DNA of 64,000 bases from Siphonodentalium dalli (taxonomy: Eukaryota; Mollusca; Scaphopoda; Gadilida; Siphonodentaliidae). Both the position numbers and the translations under genes were made by a program. The notes beneath the pieces were generated by a model. It did no database searches and had not been told where the DNA came from. It saw only the letters and a list, made by a program, of their open reading frames with translations. The stretch is taken from contig CP136063.1 of the NCBI GenBank assembly GCA_032622095.1, positions 180,895,956 through 180,959,955 of the forward strand. Direction: 5' to 3'. Positions 30,838 to 42,293 of the stretch are shown piece after piece (position 1 is the stretch's first letter; the number at the start of each line of letters is the position of its first letter).

Positions 30838-33573
30838 TTAACCCTTTACCCAACAGTAATATGTCTAACGTCATTACCCACACCAATACTGATAGGAGAG
30901 AATGTCGTCACCCCAGCCAACATAACTTTCTGGTAACGTCAAAGTTATAGGAAAAAATGTATTATTAAATCTTATGGTGGCTCTTGTTTATCTGCAAGGA
31001 TGGTTTATTTTATTTTAATTAATTGGTAACAATTGATTTTCATATTTATGAAAGTCAAGTCCCCCCCCCCCATTGGCAATGTGCAATTTGTTTTTATTTA
31101 ATTCATACTACATCCTTAGTATGGGAAGAGCAGGTAAGATGATTTGTTTGATCATATATTCCATCTGGCGATGGAGAACAAGGAGACACTATGGAGTTGG
31201 TAGGTATCTTTCCGGATTTTTCTTGACCCTGATTCGTTGCATAGAATTAAAATCAATTTCACATTGAAATGTATCAGATTCTGAATTTTATTGCTGTCAT
31301 TTCAGCTGGTAATTTCCGAAAATTTATCGTATTATTGTGTTCAATTTATCAACAGAAATATTGCAAAACAAAAAAATCCGGAGATCTGGTTGTGTACGGT
31401 ACTGCGTGAGAAAACACAGTCGCCATAATTTCTTTACTGTTAGCAATCACTTTCAAATAAAAAAAATGAGATCGTTTTGCAGTGCATTCCTTTAAATTTT
31501 CACATCTACATGTGCACCAATCACTCTAGTTCATGTCCACATGAATGCGTACCATAATTTGACATCGTTAAACAAAATTATCCCCCATTATATATTGCAT
31601 ATATAAATTTGCAAAACAGAAAACGTCGTCGATTGAGTTGTGTATTACGTAAGACGGCAAGGCAACACAGTTGCCGTACTTTCTTTACTGTTAGCAATCA
31701 CTTACTAATAAAATAATGAGATCGTTTTACGCGTGCATTCCTTTAAATTTTCACATCTACATGTGCACCAATCACTCTAGTTCATGTCCATATGAATGCG
31801 TACCATACTTTGACATCGTTTAATAAAATTATCCCCAATATTTTATCAACAAAAACACCGCGAAGATTTTGTATGAAGTTTGACGTTGTAACCTCGATTT
31901 CCAGAATTACCTTCACTTTTCCACAATCACTAGCAAAGTGTTAACCAACTTCTATTTATTTGCATTTAATAATGTACCAACGAAATTCAATAAAATGTGG
32001 AAATGCATTGTGAAATTGATTCCAGCATTGTAAAAATCTGATTAACTGTTGTTGACACGTGATCACAGATAGTAACCAATGTAAACAAAACACAAGCCAT
32101 GATCGTGAGGGTACAGAAATAAGATGCAACGTCGACGTAAATACTTGGACAATTACTCTGTGTGTCATGTATAAAAAAAGACATAAAAACAGCATTAATA
32201 GACTAAAATTTCAATTTTTTAAATCATAGGTTAGAAGTTGAAATGCTATTCAGTAACAATATAATGTTTAATATGTCGGAATTGAAATATATATCGCAAG
32301 AACTATATATTCAGCGCTGACAACAACTCCTTCTGTGTACCTCACGAACGTAATGCGTACGTACTTGACCCAGTTTATTACGATATATCTTGTCACATTT
32401 ACATGCGTAGATCATGTCCATCACATATTGTCATTTGAAAAAGATTGAATGGCCATTAAGGTCGATAACAGTGCTTTTCTCTTCGTGAATATATGAGATG
32501 CCAAACTAAATAATAGTTAGCAAGACATCGTATTGAATAAGGATGACGAAATATACTAAAAATAAATCACATTGAGACACAGGCGTTACCTTGACCTTGA
32601 TGTAATGATGATGCAATGTATATCACAGTTAGTGCCAAAACACAAGGTGTGTACACAGTTAAACTACCGGTAATCGATATATTGTTTGGCCTATGTTCAA
32701 CTTGTAACAAAGGACATACTAATAGTGCAATTTTGTTCGATTAAATGATAAATATCTCTTGAAAAATTATTGATAACTATAAGATTGAAATTCGCGCCCA
32801 GCTTGGATGGAAGCCACGTGTTCAGAAATTGGTAAAAGCGAACGCGCTGTTTGCTGGAAGCTTCTAATTAGTTCCTCGCATTGCTATTCAATACATTTTA
32901 TACACTCTATAAAAAATATAATATTGTCAATATGATCATGTGAAGAATTAGGAAAAATAAAATAATAATTGGAAACAGTTTTATTTGGGAATAGGCCTAC
33001 ACAGCAGTAAGAACAAACACGGCGTCCTTAGTAACAAAAACTAACATCAGCATGTCGTCTTGCTGTTACCGTAGCTTCGTTAGTCAAATTAATGGTAGTG
33101 ATTGTTTTATATTTGGATGCATATGATATAAAAACATAAACAAGTCAAGTGAATATTTTATTGGAAATAAAAATAAAGTTCGAAAATAAATAAATGTCAG
33201 TTAGACGACCGTACACAGTTACCCGAGTACGCTGATTTCTCTAGTCGACTTAAAAAAATAGCACCGCCGCATTCCACTTTTCGTTTTATTGCGATTTTAT
33301 TGACAACTATTGATTAAATTGTACAAAATCTGCCACAAAACCCCACAAAAACTTAACAATTAATAATGTAACATATATTTTATTATTTACATTAACAATG
33401 AAAGCAATTTGTTGTGTTATAATGCAATAGTTTTGTTGTAAACTATGACTGAAAAACACGCAAAACTCCGGGCTCTCTGGGGCTCTCTGGACGCTACGCG
33501 GCAGGGCGCTCTAGGGCTTTATGGACGCTACACGGCAGGGCGCTCTGGGGTGTTCTGAACGCTAAAGGGTTAA
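30838..33573. mobile_element. Possible 2.7-kb TTAA-flanked piggyBac-type element
   Basis: TTAACCCTTTACCCAACAG at 30838 and, inverted, TTAACCCTTTAGCGTTCAG ending at 33573 could be the two ends of one element. Inside is a ~245-bp direct duplication: TTCCTTTAAATTTTCACATC ... TGACATCGTT at 31488-31570 and again at 31738-31820. Near the right end lies a ~35-bp repeat, GGACGCTACRCGGCAGGGCGC (33490, 33527). No transposase frame was seen, so it may equally be two unrelated end fragments. Confidence 0.4.
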
Positions 33574-33653
33574 TACAAGGTTTCTAAGATTAATTATGAT
33601 ACAAAAACAAGCAAGTTTGATACCAATATGCCTCAGAACTCAGAATAAAGTCT

Positions 33654-33815
33654 GGACCCCAGTGGTTGAATTTAGTGACTACCTTGCACAGCAGGCTAGC
33701 ATTACCAAATTCACCCTATGGGGACCTCATTCTGGGAGGTATCTACAGTCTCAAACTAAGATTGTTTTAGTTACTTTTTCCCTTCTGTTCAGTTTCTATA
33801 TCCCCTAATTAGTAG
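33654..33815. mobile_element. Palindromic foldback family, decayed single unit
   Basis: GGACCCCAGTGGTTGAATTTAGTGAC ... CAGGCTAGCATTACCAAATTCACCCTATGGGGACCTCATTCTG is one unit of the 3275-3536 family with more mismatches. It is followed by the family tail TTAGTTACTTTTTCCCTTCTG shared with 44825-44850. Confidence 0.65.
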
Positions 33816-34161
33816 AAGACAATTTGCATAATCTTAAACAATGCCAGCCTTGCCGATTTCATTTGACTGACCAATGGTGAAAATGAAGCTGGATGCGTGA
33901 CTGACAGGTGTTTTATTCCCCAAGACATAATTGCTGCAAACAACATATCTTATTATGAAAATATATTGGCAAAACTAGACGTTTGTGAATGATGGGTAGA
34001 TTAAGTTTATGAGTTATAGCTGAAAAGTTTGAAGACAAGTTTACTTATAATGCGGGTGTTATAGAATTTGTATTCAAATATTTCACTGTAATTGCATAAA
34101 CTTAATCGAAACAAGAGTTATTTCTTAAATAACATAGTTTGTGATATATGATTACACCTAG

Positions 34162-34259
34162 GTTGCTATTGAAGCTGAGCACATTTCTGGAGAACTGGAT
34201 AAAATTCTTATTGCCACCGGAGATGACGGCTTGGATTTTCGAGTCAAGAGACAGAAAAC
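34162..34259 (+). CDS. HEATR1: HEATR1 exon 9 of window
   Basis: Smallest exon, 98 bp, phase 0 to 2, too short to show as a long open frame. The acceptor ATTACACCTAG ends at 34161; donor GTGAGC starts at 34260. Reads VAIEAEHISGELDKILIATG... to RVKRQK. Human counterpart ISVNAEQVRIELEPP...QQKRRQK. Support comes from position, phase and the preserved EAEH-I-EL pattern. Confidence 0.85.
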
Positions 34260-35477
34260 GTGAGCAAATTGATATATAAAAATTGACCATCCGTAGATCT
34301 AATTTTGGAGATGATAGATGGGGGGAAGTATTTATCCTATAAGTAATCCTGTGTTTCTTCTTCAATAGACCTCCCTCAGTAAAAATATTTTATTTATTAA
34401 TAATGATGTCTTTATAAAAAATTATATATGTCATCAGTTGCGTTGATCCATACTTGGGATATCACTAAGCTCCCGGAGAAAGAATTATTTCTTGAATTTA
34501 ATTGCAAGACATGCCAAGGGAATAATATTTTAATTCTCTATAAAATTTATTTGAATAAACTCTTCTTTTTCAAATGAAGCAACCAAAAGAGACACATTAT
34601 GACTCGCCTGGTGATGCACTTTTTGTGCTCAGCATAAAATATTTTCTGGGGACTTTTAAAATCAGCATATTCGTGTGCGTGAGTCCTTGCTGCTGCTTTC
34701 TCTAACTAAAGATTTGATGATTGTAGGTCACTTCCGAAAACAGTCCAATGTGTTTTGCCAAACATATTGTTTTTCTCAATTAGAAATCATACCTTTTTTT
34801 TTCCTGCTGATAACCAAACTCCATGCAGGGTTTATCTCCCTTGATGACTCGATATGACCGCTACCACTGGTGACATTTTGCCCACATCTGGTGGACCACG
34901 TTATTAATATATTTACTAAGCGAACAGAGCGACATGTTGTCCTTTATCAAGTTTGTATAAATTTGTATCCTAAGTTTGGAAAGTCCCACAAGAACCAAAG
35001 AACTATTTTGTGAAACGGGGTGATTTGGTTTTCCAATTATTTTTTCAACACAAAAGTCTAATTGCACATGGACAAAAAGACGCATGTCAAACATCTGTTT
35101 AGTCAAGTCAATTTCTGAGTAGCGTGCAAAAATTGTCAACAAGACTACCGTTCTAATTCTTCATTCTGTCAATAGGTTTCAATGAGATAATTGTTCTCAA
35201 AACACATAGGAAGTTTTACTTTCGGGTGATCGGTTTTGCCATTTTGGCTGGAAAAACCCATGCTAAATATAGAAAAACCACAGACTAGTACCTAGCCAGT
35301 GACAGAGTCAGAAAGGAAGTATAACTGGTGCGCTCTGTTACATATAAGAAAAGAATATATTCGTTTCACCACTTGATGAGGTTTTTTTGCAATACCTTTA
35401 CAATATTATTGTCTTCCAATTTTTGAAGCCCAAAGTGTGACATTGTTGGGCCTAAACCTGGCTGTTTTAACTTCCAG
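34260..35477. other. Intronic DNA, nothing recognised
   Basis: AT-rich. Frames at 34675-34857 (+) and 34861-35142 (-) have no family resemblance. Confidence 0.4.
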
Positions 35478-35627
35478 ACAAGAGAAGGAGGATAGAAATT
35501 CAGGCAGCCTGGATTTTGCTAGCACCACCTGGGAGAGAGTTTCTGTTATATTAGAAAGTACACAAGCAAAGAAGAAACTCTTGAACTACGACAAGCTAAT
35601 TCCTGTTTGTTTCAAGCTGTTGAAGAG
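35478..35627 (+). CDS. HEATR1: HEATR1 exon 10 of window
   Basis: Phase 2 to 2. The acceptor TTTTAACTTCCAG ends at 35477. STTWERVSVILESTQAKKKL matches human GSYWQRVTLILELLQHKKKL. Donor GTACTT starts at 35628. Begins with a polar QEKEDRNSGSL linker. Confidence 0.94.
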
Positions 35628-35660
35628 GTACTTTTGCAGAATTAACTGTATCTTATACAA

Positions 35661-35812
35661 TTAAAACTTTTCTTTGCTAAATACTAATTGACGAGTAGTT
35701 CCCTTAGAAAATGTTCAGATAACTGTTGTCTTCTTACATTTCAGGAACATCCCTCCAGATGAATAATAGACCATTCCAATGTGTACTTTACTAACTAAAT
35801 GCAAATCTTATT
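35661..35812. mobile_element. TTAA MITE (TGAATACTCAT family), truncated
   Basis: CTTTTCTTTGCTAAATACTAATTGACGAGTAG, TGTTCAGATAA, CATCCCTCCAGATGAATAATAG and ACCATTCCAATGTGTACTTT follow the family order. It starts about 34 bp after the exon 10 donor. Confidence 0.55.
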
Positions 35813-35819
35813 CAATTAC

Positions 35820-36265
35820 TGTATACACAAGCCAGTAAGCCCATCCCTGTTTTTGCTCCTAAAAATATTAAGGGGTGGTCCTCATAGATAAGTCCACCCC
35901 CATTTTTAGAAATTAGAGGGTGAGTATACATTTAATATATACATTAACTCTGAATGAAGATGACAAAAATTATTTACAAAAATAGCATAATCCAGCTATT
36001 TTCCTTTGCAAAATCATTAATACTACTTGCCCCATTGTGTTTCACAAAATGCTTTATTACAATAAATAAGATGATCTTTGTGTCTTATTTAAATATTTGC
36101 TCTGATCTAATTAAATACTAAACAAATTCTTTTCATTAAATATAATAATATACATCACATGATTCATATTAAACACGATATTAGATTAGCATTATGAAAG
36201 CAAACGAAGATTTTTCATCTGGGGGTCCTCTAATGTAAGCCCAGTCCCAGTACATGTGTATATCT
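35820..36265. mobile_element. Short relative of the pogo-type element at 20257
   Basis: TATACACAAGCCAGTAAGCCCA at the left and TAAGCCCAGTCCCAGTACATGTGTATA at the right match the ends and subterminal GGGCTTA of the 1.6-kb element. The inner GTCCTCATAGATAAGTCCACCCCC matches its right part. It ends about 35 bp before exon 11. Confidence 0.6.
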
Positions 36266-36300
36266 TATTATCATTCATATTTTGCACCTTTTCTCAACAG

Positions 36301-36404
36301 AGTTCTGGAGGCAACCAACCACAATTGTGCTGAGTATATAAAGCAGTTGATACTACAAAACTTATATCACCTGACACTACAGCTACATGAAGAAGCCACA
36401 CCAG
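36301..36404 (+). CDS. HEATR1: HEATR1 exon 11 of window
   Basis: 104 bp, phase 2 to 1. The acceptor CCTTTTCTCAACAG ends at 36300; donor GTAACA starts at 36405. CAEYIKQLILQNLYHLTLQL matches human MEYTKQLILSCLLNICQKL. Confidence 0.94.
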
Positions 36405-36735
36405 GTAACACATTATGTAGACAATGAACAATGGTGATTGTGGCATAATAATTCAGAGTTGTGTCGACAATACAACCACTTTACCTTGCCAATGCGTAGA
36501 TATTCATATATTTATTATACAAGCAAAGGAGATTTGGTCGTATAGCTGAGTGCCGAGTCTGTCCATTTTTCTGTTTGTCCATCTTAACATCCATCCACTA
36601 AATATTTTATAAACAGATAGAATGACATAAGCGTGTGAACTGGTTAACATTGTGGAGGAGTTTGTTGTGTTGTGACGCGATGGTACAACAAGAACCGGCG
36701 TACCGCGCAGCACGACAAATGAGGCAATGATAACA

Positions 36736-37537
36736 TTTACCTATAGGGCTTCACGATATCCAGATTTTAATACTGACTACGATACTGAAAATGATATCAT
36801 GGTATGACTAAATATCATCACCAATGAACTTGGATGGAACTGTTTGAGCATGATACTTGTAACAAGCAGAATTTTTTTTAGAATTATTGATTTGAAATAC
36901 TTGGCAATGTTGGAATCATTGGCTGATAATAATTATGAACAAATGTTGCTTTGACAGGTATACAACATAAATAGTTAATATAAATGGTCCGGAGTTTTGT
37001 TGTTTATATGACCGAGACATATACATGTATTTATAAGTGACTGATGTCATCGGGAATTCCCTACCAACAGCGGGTCGCTTATAACATTAAATGTCACAAA
37101 CAGTCGCTTATGTAAATAATAACAAGAATTGCATGTCATTTTCCAGATTATACAAACACAACACATTTTCCTAGTATTTAAACCTTCCAGCAATATTGAG
37201 CTGAGATCAACCTATATAAACGAAAATTGCCACCATTGTGTAAGGCGTGCCTACTTGATTGTCTGCAGTTTGTTAACCAATGCTTAGGGAGCAGTGGGAG
37301 TTAATTAATTTTCACACAATGCTAATCCGATTCCATTGGCCATGGCCTTTATCTCAACATTAGAGGTGTTTGTGGTAATTAAATGCTGGACACTGATAGT
37401 GATATCGTCCATATCATCCACACCGGCGGCTACGATGCACTGACCATTTACATAAAGTGAAACTGACTATACGGTGTAAAAAAAACAGTATCGCAATATG
37501 ACTAAATACCGAAATACCGTGAAGCCCTATTTACCTA
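36736..37537. mobile_element. hAT-type non-autonomous element, 786 bp with 8-bp duplication
   Basis: Identical 8-bp flanks TTTACCTA (36736-36743 and 37530-37537) border an element with ends TAGGGCTTCACGATAT and ATACCGTGAAGCCCTA. An 8-bp target duplication and a TAGGG start fit the hAT superfamily. Subterminal ATGACTAAATA.C recurs at both sides. The interior has no transposase frame. Identical flanks suggest a fairly recent insertion. Confidence 0.8.
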
Positions 37538-37574
37538 CAGGTTTATTCAACAATAATCTAATAACTGCTTCCAG

Positions 37575-37699
37575 ATTCTAAGAACAGAAACGTTGAGCTT
37601 CAGCTGGACACCATTGTTACATGTATAAGAACGAGTGAGAACCCACAGACTCATCGTCAAGCTTTACTCTTTCTAACAGTAGCTGCTCAGCTCAGTCCG
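37575..37699 (+). CDS. HEATR1: HEATR1 exon 12 of window
   Basis: Phase 1 to 0. The acceptor ACTGCTTCCAG ends at 37574, only 37 bp after the hAT-type element. VELQLDTIVTCIRTSENPQT-HRQALLFL matches human VELIVQCIRLSEMPQTHHHALLLL. Donor GTATAT starts at 37700. Confidence 0.95.
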
Positions 37700-38265
37700 G
37701 TATATATCTATAGAATTCATGTATTTATTTAGACCTTTCTTTGTCCACACCAGCTTGGAGGTCAACTGAAAAATGCTGGCATGTACTGAAGGTCCATACC
37801 TCTTAACTAGGCCTGATAATATGGTGCCGGATATTTGCAAAATAAGGTCCCCAGACAGCTGTTGTTTCTTACAACTTAAGTCTTTCGATGAAATTTTTTT
37901 TAATTGATCTGGATTTGATGACGAATATCTCTGGAATTATATTATATATATATTATATATGTTTGATTGGAATGGGGTTTGTTTTTACACGTAGAGCAGC
38001 CTCTTGGGGAGTGATGGATGATGACAAATAGTGAATAATATTTTTATTTTTTTAAAGGCAATTTTCATCCTGAAGTTATCATTTTTAGATGCTGTGTCCC
38101 TTTCCCAAGAATTATATAATTATCCATAATAAAAGATTCCTGCCCCCTGTGATCTCTTGGGGAATGTTTAGATAATAAGTTTTATCACATAATTAGCCCC
38201 TAAACCAGGCCTCATATTTTTTAGTAAGACACATGTGTATTATTGGCATGCGCAGTGATGTTAAT
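37700..38265. other. Intronic DNA, nothing recognised
   Basis: AT-rich, no supported frame or repeat. Confidence 0.4.
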
Positions 38266-38412
38266 ACAATTATTTCATTGTTTCCAGGTTGACATGAGGA
38301 AATGTCAAACCGAGGAAGTCAATATTCACCAAGGCCTTAAGCTGAGGTGAATATGGACTTCCAAGGCCTGACATTTGCTCGTGTCAACCAAGAAACAATG
38401 CGATAACTGTTT
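38266..38412. mobile_element. Foldback element, ~67-bp arms
   Basis: TTATTTCATTGTTTCCAGGTTGACATGAGGAAATGTC...GGAAGTCAATATTCACC (38272-38332) pairs with GGTGAATATGGACTTCC...GACATTTGCTCGTGTCAACCAAGAAACAATGCGATAA (38347-38405). The loop AAGGCCTTAAGCTGA is ~14 bp. No coding content. Confidence 0.65.
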
Positions 38413-39220
38413 TATTATATGAAACATGCTTTGATTAGACAAGACGTTGTGACATTGAACGTCGCTTGGAAACCTGATATGTTTTCAGGTCTGATAATAA
38501 GTTACGTTAACTCCTGAAGTATCTGACGTCACTCAGAGCTGTTATTAACCTGTTTCATTAATGAGGTGAACATCGTTAAATATCTAGATTTTTTTGGTTA
38601 AGTTTTAACATAGGAATTGAGGAAAGAAACTTATGATCATATAATAAAAGAGCTTAGTGCCATGGTGTCAATGCCAATGCCGGAATGTTAATTAGAATAT
38701 AATTATGATATTCGATGTGTGTTGGGTTATTTAGTGTTGACTGTGAGATAAACATGGGTGATAAGGGTGGTTGAACATTTTTGTTGACATGAAAAAACAC
38801 ATTTAAAATGGAACTTTATTTTTCAAAATGATGTCATTACTTCCTCATTGGTTGTGATAAGGAAATCAATATTAAATTTGTTAACTCCAGCCGTTTCAAC
38901 ATCGTTTTTCCATGCTAAAATGTAGCTATGTAATAAAATAGATCTCAAATTCGTCACAATTTTATACAAAAATTTATTAATCTTGTCCACTAAATTTGAT
39001 TAATAAATTTTGATTATAATTGCGACTCATTAGTGATCATATAACTTATTATTTGAACGTTTGTTCCAAATGACTGAATAAGAATCCTACATCTTTTGGG
39101 CTTGTTTTTATCATTTGTTTTTATCAAAAAATGAATAATTGAATATTACAATTCATAATTTATAGCTGGAAGAATACATTTAGTAAATTAAGGGTTAATA
39201 AAACTGCCATTTTTTTTCAG

Positions 39221-39349
39221 GAGCGGCTTTTACATAACATTATGCCAGTGTTCACTTTCATGGGAGCAAACATCCTTCGTCAGGATGATGCCTACAGCTT
39301 CCAGGTTATCAGCCAAATTCTCGAGTCTGTCACTCCCGCGCTGACTACA
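39221..39349 (+). CDS. HEATR1: HEATR1 exon 13 of window
   Basis: 43 codons, phase 0 to 0. The acceptor TTTTTTTTCAG ends at 39220; donor GTAAGT starts at 39350. HNIMPVFTFMGANILRQDDA is nearly identical to the human HEATR1 signature stretch; YSFQVI follows in both. This is the best single identification of the gene. Confidence 0.97.
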
Positions 39350-39391
39350 GTAAGTTATTCCAGAGGCCATACATGTGTCTTGTAACTTCAA

Positions 39392-39515
39392 GCCGGCCAA
39401 TAGTGTGTCTGTCATTTGCAGAATGAGGTCCCCAGAGGGTGAACTTAGTGACGCTATCCTGCATGGTTGGCTATCGTCACCAAATTCACCCTCTGGGGAC
39501 CTCATTCTGCTTAGA
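39392..39515. mobile_element. Palindromic foldback family, single unit 43 bp after a splice donor
   Basis: GCCAATAGTGTGTCTGTCATTTGCAGAATGAGGTCCCCAGAGGGTGAACTTAGTGACG ... CGTCACCAAATTCACCCTCTGGGGACCTCATTCTGC is one ~95-bp palindrome of the 3275-3536 family, with the outer AATAGTGTGTCTGTC arm on the left only. Confidence 0.8.
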
Positions 39516-39552
39516 CCTCATCTTATCTATAGTCTCAAATTAACATTGTTTT

Positions 39553-39965
39553 TATACCCCCACTTTCGAAGAAAATGGGGGGTATACTGGATTGACTGCG
39601 TCCGTCTGTCCATCCGTCCGTCACACTTTCTCCCTCTGTGTGTCCGTCCGTCCGTCCGACTTTTTTTCGACTTATTTTGACTTAGAAAATTCTGTCTGAC
39701 TTAATAACTTTAACAAATATGAACCGATTTCAATAATTTTTGGTATACATGCTTCTCACAATACCCTCTCTACATGATTCGGCTAGGGATTGGCTCAGAC
39801 TGTTTTTCGTAATATTACACTTCATTTTCAATGTATTTTGACTTAGAAAATTCTGTCTGACTTAATAACTTTAACAAATATGAACCGATTTGAATAATTT
39901 TTTCTGTACAAGCTTCTTGTGACACCATATCGATATTATTAGTCCGAATTTTTCTTTAAAGTTAA
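39553..39965. mobile_element. Pearl-like element, two units
   Basis: TACCCCCACTTTCGAAGAAAATGGGGGGTATAC hairpin start, then (TCCG)n at 39600-39658. Two units follow with TTTGACTTAGAAAATTCTGTCTGACTTAATAACTTTAACAAATATGAACCG (39677 and 39838, 161 bp apart). Confidence 0.7.
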
Positions 39966-40439
39966 AAATCTTTTTTGTTGAGTTTAAATAATGAAGAAAA
40001 AATACAAAGTTAGTGAATAAAATGCAAAATGAAAAAAATAACTGATACATTAGAGAAATTTAGAGAATTTATTTGTATACGCCTGTTTAAAAGAATAATA
40101 TTATGTAATAATACGATAACTCCAGTTTGGATTATTTGAACTGAGCCAAAGTTAGTATGTGTGTTTCTTAGGAGTTACAGCCTTTTTTCAACTTAATTCA
40201 TCTGATTTTATAATAATTTATAAGTAAACTAAAGGGTGTATTTGGCCACACCCTGGCGATTCTCTTGCTATTCTATTGTTTAGCCTCAGTTTTCAAATTG
40301 ATGTAGGTTTTGGTTTCTCAAATTGTGAAAATGGCCAATGAAATTTTGAAATGGCTAAAAGATTATTCTGGGCAGCTTTACATGCAGTTTTCCCATCCAA
40401 GCACTACTGGCTTGACTTTAATCTAAGGATCTTCAGATC

Positions 40440-42000
40440 AGATAGATAGTGCCACCAAATTTGTTTTCCCTGAAAAAAAAAAATTCTGGAGACTATAAAT
40501 CAGCAGTGTCCATCTGTCCATCCTTCTGGGGTTGCATCCATCCCAGATGGTATTTTAGTTTTAAAATTTGGTATATGAATTACTCGCATGAAAATGCAAG
40601 TCAAGATCAAATTTGGGTTCAGTCCACTCATTTTTGTCCCCCGGAATTTTTTTTTCGGGGGACTATTCAAATAGCCGATGTCCGTCTGTGTGTCCGTCCG
40701 TCCGGAAATGGTTTCCGGATGATAACTATAGTTTCGGTTATTATATCAAAAGCAAATTTCATAGGTGTGTTTATCAGGCCAAAATAAAGGTCAAGTTCGA
40801 ATATGGGTTAGCTCCGCCCATTTTTGCGAGAGTTATGGCCCTTTTTTGACTTAGAAAACCCCTGAAAGTTGGTTTCCGGATGATAACGTTAGTAGAGTTA
40901 ATCGGATTCAAACCAAATTTGGTATATTACTTTCTCCCAGCAAAACACAGATCAAGTTCGAACTTGGGTTCTGCCCGACCATTTTTGGCAGAGTTATGCC
41001 GCTTTTTCGACATAGAAAATTAAGTTTTTCTTCTGTTTTTTGGTTTCCGGATGATAACTTGATTTTGGATTGTTTATATGCAAAACCCGTTTTTTTTGTG
41101 GATTACTTATATCAAAATACAGCTCAAGTTCGAATTTCGGTTTAATCCGATAGTTTTTGGGAGAGTTATGGCCCCTTTTTTGTCCGCCGACCCGACATTT
41201 AAAACCCCAAAAGTTGGTGTCCGGATGATAACTTTAGTAGAGTTAATCAGATTTAAACCAAATTTGGTATGTGTCTTTCTCCCAGCAAAACACAGGTCAA
41301 GTTCGAATTCGGGTTCCGCCCGCCAATTTTCACCAGAGTTATGTCCCTTTTTGACTTATAATTTTTGCCAATTTGAGGTTTCCGGATGATAACTTTAGTA
41401 AATGTGTACTGAATGAAATTAAATTTGGTATATGTAGGTTCACTAGCACAAAAGACAGATCAAATTCGATTTCGTGTTCCGCCATGCCAATTTTTATGCG
41501 CAAACAACGGTTGTATCAAGCCGATGCTTAGAGGCGGACATGAGGTCTACCGACCTTTTATTCGACTTGTTTTACTTAGAAAATTTCTCATTTTTTCGGT
41601 TTCCGGATGATATCTCAAGTTTGGATCCTTTAATTGCAAATACCGTTTTTATGTGGATCAGTCATATCACGATACAGGTCAAGTTCGAATGATTTTTCTC
41701 AGAGTTATGGGCTTTTCGACTTAGAAAATTCAATTTTTCTTGTAATTTTCTTCATTTTGTGCCAATTTGAGGTTATATTTTGACTTTAAGAGTTCATTTA
41801 AGATTTGGTTATTTGTATGCATGTCAGTAATGAGACAATGCACAAGTGTCTTATCCATATAGTATACTTCTACAAAGCCTCCGCTCCAAATGAAGCCACC
41901 GGTTCGGGGGACACTGTGGCCGAGCGGCCTTTTATTAACGTATTTACGGCCCTTGTTGACTTAGAATTTGCTGGATTTGGATTTTGTTTCCATATGATAA
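40440..42000. mobile_element. Pearl-like element(s) with CCGGATGATAAC units
   Basis: A first, decayed start (CCCTGAAAAAAAAAAATTCTGGAGACTAT, 40469-40496) is followed by a second complete one: GTCCCCCGGAATTTTTTTTTCGGGGGACTAT (40636-40666) plus (TCCG)n (40680-40704). Units carry GTTTCCGGATGATAAC at 40711, 40872, 41043, 41218, 41378 and 41599 (161-221 bp apart), each with TCAAGTTCGAA...GGGTT and GAGTTATG. The end TTCGGGGGACACTGTGG (41903-41919) equals that of the 10490 element. Confidence 0.7.
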
Positions 42001-42041
42001 CTTCATAGTCTAATGTCTAATGTGGCCCTCTTTATTTTCAG

Positions 42042-42293
42042 GCTTGTGAATCACGGAAGAACTTGCCTAAGGGAGTGACTAACGATGTCAATGATATTGT
42101 TGGGATGCTCGTCAGAGTGTTCGTTGATGCGTATCCACATATACCCGTTCATCGGCAGCAGATGGTATTCAATAAGCTAGTTTCCATCCTTGGACCGAAG
42201 CAATTTCTATGGAGAACTGTTCTTTTGTTTGCTGATCATGTGGTTTGTAAGGGACAGATTAAATTGCAGCTTGGCGTTGATACAGTATCAAAT
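42042..42293 (+). CDS. HEATR1: HEATR1 exon 14 of window
   Basis: 84 codons, longest exon here, phase 0 to 0. The acceptor TTTATTTTCAG ends at 42041; donor GTAAGT starts at 42294. RVFVDAYPHIPVHRQ...LVSILGPKQFLW matches human SVFVDALPHVPEHRR...LVDTLGAEKFLW. Confidence 0.96.
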
